Source of the DNA: Maea johnstoni
Lineage: Eukaryota > Annelida > Polychaeta > Spionida > Magelonidae
Assembly: GCA_963942565.1 (NCBI GenBank)
Contig: OZ012690.1
Coordinates: 42,621,144 to 42,685,143, forward strand
DNA length: 64,000 nucleotides
Direction: 5' to 3'
Shown in pieces: positions 57,396-64,000 of this stretch (position 1 is the first letter of the stretch; every line of letters starts with the position of its first letter). The notes under the pieces were generated by a model that saw nothing but the letters and a program-made list of their open reading frames with translations, was not told where the DNA came from and made no database searches. Position numbers and translations under genes: made by a program.

Positions 57396-60038
57396 CCTGG
57401 ACTTCCACACCACACCAAGATTCCTGCAATGACGACGCAGCATAACGCAATGTCAAAACCACTTCTTTTTCTCAAATGAATCAAAACTCCCAAAACTTAA
57501 TTTTCACTTAATACTAACTAAGTGAAGGGAGATCAACGCCGGTACCAGCTTTAAGTGAATTTCGTAGACAGGTAGTCTCTTGTATAAAACATGTGAGATT
57601 AAGTTGCTCAGCAGAAATTTAAGTACTGGTCTCAGAGAACTGATCTTTATCAAAAGGCAGTCTCCAATACTGGTGTGACTGTAGATTCCTAAACATGTCT
57701 GTCACAGCCTCAAATTACTCCACAAATGAAAATTTCATGCAAACTAATGAAACTATGTTAAAATGGATTGATATTACCAAACAATAGCAGGTTTCACACA
57801 GGATGTGTGGAGCCTCACAGATATGTTTTCTATGAGAAAAGGCATTGACCACTTGCCAATTCATATTCTATCTCATTTAAAACAATGGAGCATATTTACA
57901 TTCAGTACTATATACATAATTGAAGGCCAACGAAACACTGCATTCACTGAAAATGCTTATTCATCAGGTTCAGATAAGAATTCATATAAATAGCTTTGAA
58001 ATACTACTGAGAGTGTTTAGTTCTAAATATGATGAAACTGAATGAAACTTGCTTTGCTATCTAGAGGATTCAGACGGATCGAATAACTTTCTCCCCTCAC
58101 TTCATTTGCAATAACTATGCCAGGAATAAGAGTAACAAATATTACATATGACGCATGAGAAAACGGATGATAGTCTTGCAACTGATAATATTGATCACGG
58201 AGTATCCACTGGTCCTTTGTAAAAGGAAAATGTTAAGTTGTGCTGCTCGGCAGTATTGAGGCAGTCTATCTCCAACTTCTGGAAATTGGGCAAGTTGTTA
58301 CTTGTCATCGCTTTCACCCAACTTACATCAGCCATTCTAATCCCACTTCTAGGAAACATATATGCAAGAGTGCTGAGTCTGCAGCGAGTGACCACCTATG
58401 TACATCCGTCACTAATCGAAGCTAATAGTCTAGTGTGACGTGATAACAGCTAATTAATTTGATCACTGCTTTTAATGGCCAGGAATTCCCAGGTTCATGA
58501 GGGACTTATAAAAGACTGCTAGATGCGACTGGACACTGGTATAGTTGAAACCGGTAGTGCTTGTTAGCAGTAACCAAGTAACCAAAGATACATAGCTATA
58601 TAGTACAGAGCATTCAAGTACACCAGTACCTACAGGAAGTGTAACCTTAGGGTACTCTTGTGTGGAGGGTTACTGATTACTGTTTTTACCAACAGTGATA
58701 CTTACAACGGGGATAGGAGGATCAAAAGGAAAGCATTCTCTGTAAGTATGCCTTTATATATGGATTTTGATAACAGTTCGACAAAGGTCTGAGACTGTTC
58801 TAGATTGTTCTGGGTACTTCCAAGCAGTCAGCTTGGTCAGTGGCTTGGGTGACCTATTTTCTTCCTAGTTTTGGAGGGCGTTCAGCGTCACTGGTTTCCC
58901 GAACTTCAGAGGCAAAATAACAGATAATCGAAGGTTTGATGAAGCTTATAAAGATCGAATGTCATAGTTGGATAGGCGGATTTATTATTTTTCGAACTGT
59001 CATGACTAAATAACGCCGATTTTTATGCAATGTCAAGCATTATATATCTCGCTTTTATAAATCTGACTATACTTCCTTCTTATTTCGCATTAAACATCGC
59101 TTACCTTCCCGTTTTCACGGTGAATTTTGTCCTGTTGGGTACTTGCGGCCCAAACAAGTGGGTAACCGACTTCTTCTTACTGTTGTTGTTCTCCCATGAT
59201 GGCCATGTTGGTTACCAACAAGAATATAAAAGGATGTTTTTAAAGAAAATTAAAAGGAATGGTGTCCCTGCTTGGTAGGACACTGCTCTTAATGAGACCA
59301 GCGGTAATACGGCTAGTTTCATTGGTATATTCATGCGCTACACTTATCAATATTTCTTCTTATTTACAATGGCAGTGTGATATAATATTAATTTTGCGGC
59401 ATAGTTTATCATCAATGAACCTGTTCATCATTGTATTATAAAATATATGAGTTAAGTATGTTAGGTGGTAGCCAGGATCATATTTATCAGGAACTATTTT
59501 GCGGCAGGTGCCCGACGCTAGAACGTAGTGGGCGGAGCTACATAAATTTACTTGATATGCAAAGCAGGTCAAAGGGAAGTCAGCTGTCAGGTACTGAAAA
59601 TCGGAAAATACTGTCGTAATTCAGGGATACATGCAGCCATTCGTGTAATTTCTACTTTATGATCATCAAAATCCATCTTCCACCAGAAAACGTTAATTAT
59701 TCTGCAATCAAGAAAGGTAATTCTAGACATGTAAACAACGGCCTTCGAGACATCATTATTTTTCATTAACATTTCTCAAAATATCAACCAATCATTTTGG
59801 CCGTAAGTAGGTGAGTATGTTAATGAGACTCATTGACCAATGAGAGAGTTTGTTGTAGCACAGATTTTGAGCGGCAGCTTTCAAAATCCCCAGAATCCGC
59901 AGTTGATCTGTTTACAGCTGATAGTCGAGGTAACGCCCCTGCTCAACTTTTTTTCTAGAATTTCGCAAATTGGCACTAAAATCATGGACTGTTGAAAGGA
60001 ATAGTTTTATAAACCGCTGAAGCATATGCAGGAAAAGT
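57396..60038. promoter_or_regulatory. Shared intergenic and 5' UTR region between divergent CCNI and CCNG
   Basis: CCNI transcribes left and CCNG right. On the - strand the acceptor TTGCAG at 57424-57429 implies an upstream noncoding CCNI exon. Possible donors for it on that strand are GGGAAG|GTAAGCG near 59105 and CCGTT|GTAAGTATC near 58708. Neither can be chosen without transcripts. No TATA box or CpG island is obvious by eye. The region is where both promoters should lie. Confidence 0.5.
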
Positions 60039-60152
60039 ATGGGGCTGGAAGTCCGAGAGAAACAAGAGAAAATGGAGAAAGTTGCTCGGCCAAGTTCGAA
60101 GGACTCCATTGTTGTCATCTCTGCTGATGCCAGGACGAAGGACTATTTACGG
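60039..60152 (+). CDS. CCNG: CCNG coding exon 1
   Basis: 38 codons, MGLEVREKQEKMEKVARPSS to RTKDYLR. The donor is GGTAAGC. It is the N-terminal extension outside the cyclin fold. The start was chosen as the first ATG continuous with the splice; another in-frame Met lies at residue 12. Confidence 0.75.
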
Positions 60153-61816
60153 GTAAGCATATCAGTACTTGGCGGAATTCCTGTTATCTCTTGTCTCTTA
60201 CGTGACCTTTATGCGAGGAATTTAATGAAGACATCCTTTTGATGAATTATCTTCAATTCATGTTTAGGCAAGGAACAAAATTGCGACGAAGCAGACGAAT
60301 CTCTGTACTACCCCCTAGAAATTCCTAACTAGTTTCCTTGACCTACTTTCGGAGCTTCCATAACGATATTTACAAATGTCAACAATAGAAATCCACAACT
60401 TCATCAAATGAGATATATTCTTACATCAATTTATTTTTTAATGTCCACTTGTCGCAGTTGTGCATTTTCTTGTGTCTGGAATTCAGTCTGCGTAATTGAG
60501 AACCTTTGGACTGAAAAGGACAAAGGTCGATCCAAACAAATACCGTTGCCAATGTACAAATCACTTCACAACAGCTATTCGCTTGAGCACTTTTCAGAGC
60601 TTTTTTCTCGTATTTAGACAAATAAGTTTGAAAATGCGTATTTGAGTGTTAACCGAAATAGTTAGTTGATTATATAACGAAATTCCAAAATGTTATTTTT
60701 GGCTCCCTACAGATTTAGATGAAACTATCACCTGTTCAGTGTTTGGCGGAATTAATTTAGGAGCCAAATAGTTATTGTCTGTGGTTTGTGGTTTCAGTTC
60801 AATCCTGGACAACAGAAGCTGATGAAACAGTTGGACCAGGCCTTAGAAAAGGAGTGCATGTTCCAAGCTAACATCCACAGCATGTATCATGATGAGAAGG
60901 TAATCACCGTTTTCATATATTTTTTTTAGAAAAAAAAGAAGAAATATATGGCTTCAGTATAGTCACATATACATTATATATGTCTTGGGAGTTTCAGGGA
61001 ACCTCTCATTGTCTTGAAAAGTTTAGTGTTGTCAACAAGTCCAATCAGCTAATTGCAATACAACATACATTCAAGTATTTTTCTGCTACCTCATAAAGTG
61101 GAGTTTACGCTTATCTGTGAGGAATCTATTGTCCCATTATGAAATAGTTTTGCTGCAATCCCTTAAATCTGATTACTGGTCCTCTTATAGTTGAAATAGT
61201 ATCTTTTTGATGAATATCCCATTTCCCAAATACTAACATTGAGTTGTTATTGTTGTTTTTAGGATGGTATGACCAGCTCTCAGCGTGATGCCGCTGTGAA
61301 TGGGCTTCGACTTCTTCACATCTTCTATGGCTTCAGTCCGGAGACATTCGCCTTGGCTGTCAACTTGTTTGATAGGTGAGTCATCAATCACTTGTCTTGA
61401 GTTAAAGTGCTATTGTCACATTTTCTATGATCACAACTTTTCTGAGTGGATGAGTTCCATTGAATTCATTCTAACTCAAAAAGAGCCTAAATTTGCACTT
61501 GTTGGCATTCTTATTTTAATGGGGGTCAACCAGATCAATGAGATCATGTAGTAACAAATGATCTGTCATCACAATTTATAGGCTAACAAAATGCCTCCAC
61601 AACTTGTAGCCTACAAGTTGTAGACAGTCTTGTTTTCAGCATAGTTCTACCTTATTAATGAAGTTGATATCTTTGTGCGCTGTCAATTCACATCTTAATT
61701 TCTTTATCTTTTCTGCTTACAGGTTTCTCTCGAAGGTGAAAGTACGCCCAAAATACTTATCCTGCATAAGCACCAGCTGCTACTACATTGCAGCAAAGAT
61801 TCAGGAGGAAGATGCT
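60039..61816 (+). CDS. CCNG: Cyclin G-type gene, 5' part (four coding exons; runs off the window)
   Basis: The exons 60039-60152, 60798-60899, 61263-61375 and 61723-61816 give 141 residues. After a polar N-terminal extension (MGLEVREKQEKMEKVARPSS) comes a helix, QQKLMKQLDQALEKECMFQA. The first half of a cyclin box follows (TSSQRDAAVNGLRLLHIFYG, SPETFALAVNLFDRFLSKVK, RPKYLSCISTSCYYIAAKIQ, EEDA). ETF.LAVNLLDRFL, KVKPKHLSC and the EED end are typical of cyclins G1/G2. Cyclin G proteins act in cell-cycle arrest and p53/PP2A-linked stress responses in vertebrates; that role is inferred here. The remaining cyclin box and tail lie beyond 64000. I chose CCNG over CCNI2 from the motif wording and because a full CCNI lies next door. 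Confidence 0.86.
60798..60899 (+). CDS. CCNG: CCNG coding exon 2
   Basis: 34 codons, FNPGQQKLMKQLDQALEKEC to SMYHDEK. The acceptor is GTTTCAG and the donor GTAATC. It corresponds to the end of CCNI exon 1 (LMRMLEDALLKERVAWKP). Confidence 0.9.
61263..61375 (+). CDS. CCNG: CCNG coding exon 3
   Basis: DGMTSSQRDAAVNGLRLLHI to AVNLFD plus two bases of Arg. The acceptor is GTTTTTAG and the donor GTGAGT, phase 2. It carries the start of the cyclin box. Confidence 0.92.
61723..61816 (+). CDS. CCNG: CCNG coding exon 4
   Basis: Completes the Arg codon and reads FLSKVKVRPKYLSCISTSCY then YIAAKIQEEDA. The acceptor is GCTTACAG and the donor GTAAGT, phase 0. Confidence 0.92.
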
Positions 61817-62595
61817 GTAAGTAATCTTTGATCTTCACCTAGTTCTGCATGGCTTCACAGAGCCAAGTGACCTATATTTCAAACTGCCAAGGCCTTGAGC
61901 TGGGCAATGATATCAACTTGCCCATATGGACTACCTAATTTTGAGGTTATGTGGGGGTAAATTAGAAGAGATTGAGATCTAGCACCGGTCAAGATAAAGT
62001 TGAACGTCTCTTTTCTCAAATTGGCAGGGCACCTGCTTTTATGTCCATTTTGCTCTGCTGGACTAGTGCTGTGACAGCTTTTATGGGAAAGTCTCATTGA
62101 ATTTTCCTTGATCCCACCTGCTCTAACATTTATAAGTTATAACCAAGTTTTCTCAAGAATGAAAGAACCTGATTTCACAAACATCTACTGTCACCGGCTG
62201 AATGGCAATCATGGTTTTTCTGTATCAAAGATGATTTGAATCTACTGACTCCCTTGAGCCCTTCAGGTTTTACTCGCCCACTAGATTTGTTGAAACTTTA
62301 ATATCTTGGGGTTTTTTTTACTGGTAAAATAGTTACTTACACTGGGGTCTTCTTGTTTTGTTTAGTCAACCTTATTCGCTTTGTCATTTTTGGCTGGTTG
62401 CCATCAAATGTTGTGAACATCTCTTTATACAAACCTGCTGACCTCTTAGGCCCCGCCCTTAACAATAGAGTGTTCAATGATAGAGGATTACTGAACTATA
62501 CCAGCCCTCAGAGGTCGCCAAGGGCAAACATTCTCCAGATGGGCTCTGATAAAGGGAAAGCACCCATCATCCTCAATCAATATCAGGCTGGCATC
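61817..62595 (+). other. CCNG intron 4, first part
   Basis: No further cyclin exon (expected to contain RMERIILEKL-like sequence) was found up to the window end. No element is recognised here. Confidence 0.5.
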
Positions 62596-62938
62596 CAGGC
62601 CTCAACACTTACTCAAAATGATACTGGCCCTGTAGGACCAGTAACACCTAGCATCTACTGGTCCTGCAAAATGTTTACTGGTCCTACATTTTTTCTTTAA
62701 CATAACAAGAAAGAACATTGCATAAGATTCACTACAACATGTATCTTTATCAATTTTATCTTCATTTATTTCAAAAACAATTAGGGATATTCTCAGGGGG
62801 AAACTTTTTAACAAGAATGTCTCCAAATGTTTACTGGCCCTGTAGGACCAGTTGAGGTCTTTTTTTACTGGCCCGAAGCTGTTTTGGGGAATTTTTACTG
62901 GCCTGGGGCCATAGGTTCACCCTTAGCGTCGAGCCCTG
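62596..62938. mobile_element. CAGG(C/G)CTC-family MITE, 343 bp, copy 2
   Basis: CAGGCCTCAACACTTACTC to TTAGCGTCGAGCCCTG, flanked by a perfect 5-bp duplication, GCATC (62591-62595 and 62939-62943). Almost identical to 38378-38720, including length. Open frames in it are incidental. Confidence 0.9.
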
Positions 62939-62943
62939 GCATC

Positions 62944-63826
62944 TGAGAAGCCTTGTTATTAGTCTAGTATGTACAGATGAATGTAATATTCATGCTTGAT
63001 ATTGATCTGCCTTGGTGCATCTGAATGAATTTCATGGTGGATGAGCACCATTGCATAATTTATCTGTGAATGCTGTTGTATGACATGAGTTGGAGTGTAT
63101 GGTGATATCAAGCACTTGTTCTGACCAAAGCAAACCACTATATCTTGCTTTTCACATACAATTAGATGTGTTTGATGTTTATGCTGGTTCTGTGGATAGA
63201 ATGTATAATTACCCAATGGCCATATGGGCTGTTTGATATCAAGGAGATAAATCATGAATAAGCCAAACTCTGTTCATGTAGCTTCGAGTTGACTTTCTGG
63301 TAAAAGATCATTAGCTTCTTCTTCTAGTTTAGACTTGGAGCTAGTCTTTTTGATGTCATAGATTTGTATTGTATCGTTTTGGAAACAATCCAGAAAGGCT
63401 ACTGATAAGTAATAAGCCAGTACACACCCACTGTCACAGTATGGAATGTACTGATTCGAGAGTGAGCAATGCTGGCAAACAGGATTCTGATTTTAAACAT
63501 TGTGCATAGTGAAACTGTAACAAATGAGTTATCTTTGTTTTCACTATTACTCAGTTTCTCCTTTTGTGTTTCTTCACAACACCTTCAGTGACACCTCACA
63601 AGGATATTGCTTCTGTCTTGTTTTGTGTCCTTACCCTCATTTGCATAACCATGTGTAATTGCTCCCTTGTGTATGTCTTAAGCTGCAATCAGCGGCAGTT
63701 ATCTTAACCCCCAGCTAGGGACTCGTTACCTCACTGTAGGTGTCCTAGGTTCTTTGGAAGCTCCTTTATGGATAGGGTATTGTTTGAGTGCCGGTATTCA
63801 ATGGCACTTCATTGCACAGGGCTCGA
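62944..63826 (+). other. CCNG intron 4, nothing recognised
   Basis: AT-rich intron sequence without supported features. Confidence 0.45.
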
Positions 63827-64000
63827 GACTAACAGTGAACCGCTGGCCCCAGGCCAGTAAAAACAGTTCAACTGGTCCTAAACATTAGTGGGCATTCTTG
63901 TTAGTGTTAACAAGTTTTCCCCCATGTCAGGCACATCAAATTCCTGATAATGTTATGTGAAAAATCACATAACATTAGATCCTTGATCCTACTGTTCCTA
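63827..64000. mobile_element. CAGGGCTC-family MITE, copy 3, cut by the window end
   Basis: Starts CAGGGCTCGAGACTAAC and GTGAACCGCTGGCCCCAGGCC, matching the right-hand end of the 343-bp elements in reverse orientation. The other terminus lies beyond 64000. Confidence 0.7.

Noticed and set aside
59030-59278. Small membrane protein frame upstream of CCNG
   Set aside because: Hydrophobic start but no conserved motif, and it lies in the AT-rich promoter region; likely chance.
62353-62700. Further CCNG exon in intron 4
   Set aside because: No cyclin motif (RMER..L or similar) in any frame, and the frame runs into a MITE.

Overview
This is animal nuclear DNA, probably from a marine invertebrate. 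The evidence is spliced genes with long introns, AT-rich intergenic sequence, long (TA)n runs, a tRNA-derived SINE and many DNA-transposon relics. There is no bacterial gene organisation. I cannot fix the phylum from the sequence alone.

Four host or host-like units can be supported. (1) A C2H2 zinc-finger protein of 1317 aa, encoded in one long terminal exon on the + strand (17683-21636). (2) A complete cyclin I orthologue (CCNI) on the - strand, with six coding exons between 57395 and 30576; all five introns are phase 0 and the predicted protein is 336 aa. (3) The first four coding exons of a cyclin G-type gene on the + strand (60039-61816), running off the right edge. (4) Between the two cyclins, a bidirectional intergenic region of about 2.6 kb. 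The divergent CCNI/CCNG pair matches the human CCNI/CCNG2 neighbourhood as I know it. Two of the three comparable introns lie at the same position in both genes, so this looks like an ancient local duplication kept in place.

The left 17 kb is a transposon graveyard. It holds a non-autonomous hAT-like element with a perfect 8-bp target duplication, and two direct copies of a purine-rich element resembling the ORF1 part of a LINE. These are followed by (TA)n and (GA)n tracts, a Helitron-like 3' end, a 5-bp-TSD MITE, and a 9.2-kb Ty3/gypsy LTR element. The LTR element has apparently identical 823-bp LTRs, so it is a young insertion. It sits beside a second, inverted Helitron-like end.

The CCNI introns and the gene-poor 23-30 kb stretch hold several MITE families: piggyBac-like with TTAA, hAT-like with 8-bp or 5-6-bp TSDs, and pogo-like. 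They also hold minisatellites with 30/60-, 47-50-, 71- and 78-bp units. I found no CRISPR array, operon or functional tRNA gene. The observations most worth checking are the cyclin pair, the cluster of insertions in the TA-rich stretch, the apparent MITE-seeded tandem array near 37 kb, and the zinc-finger stop codon lying inside a dispersed repeat.
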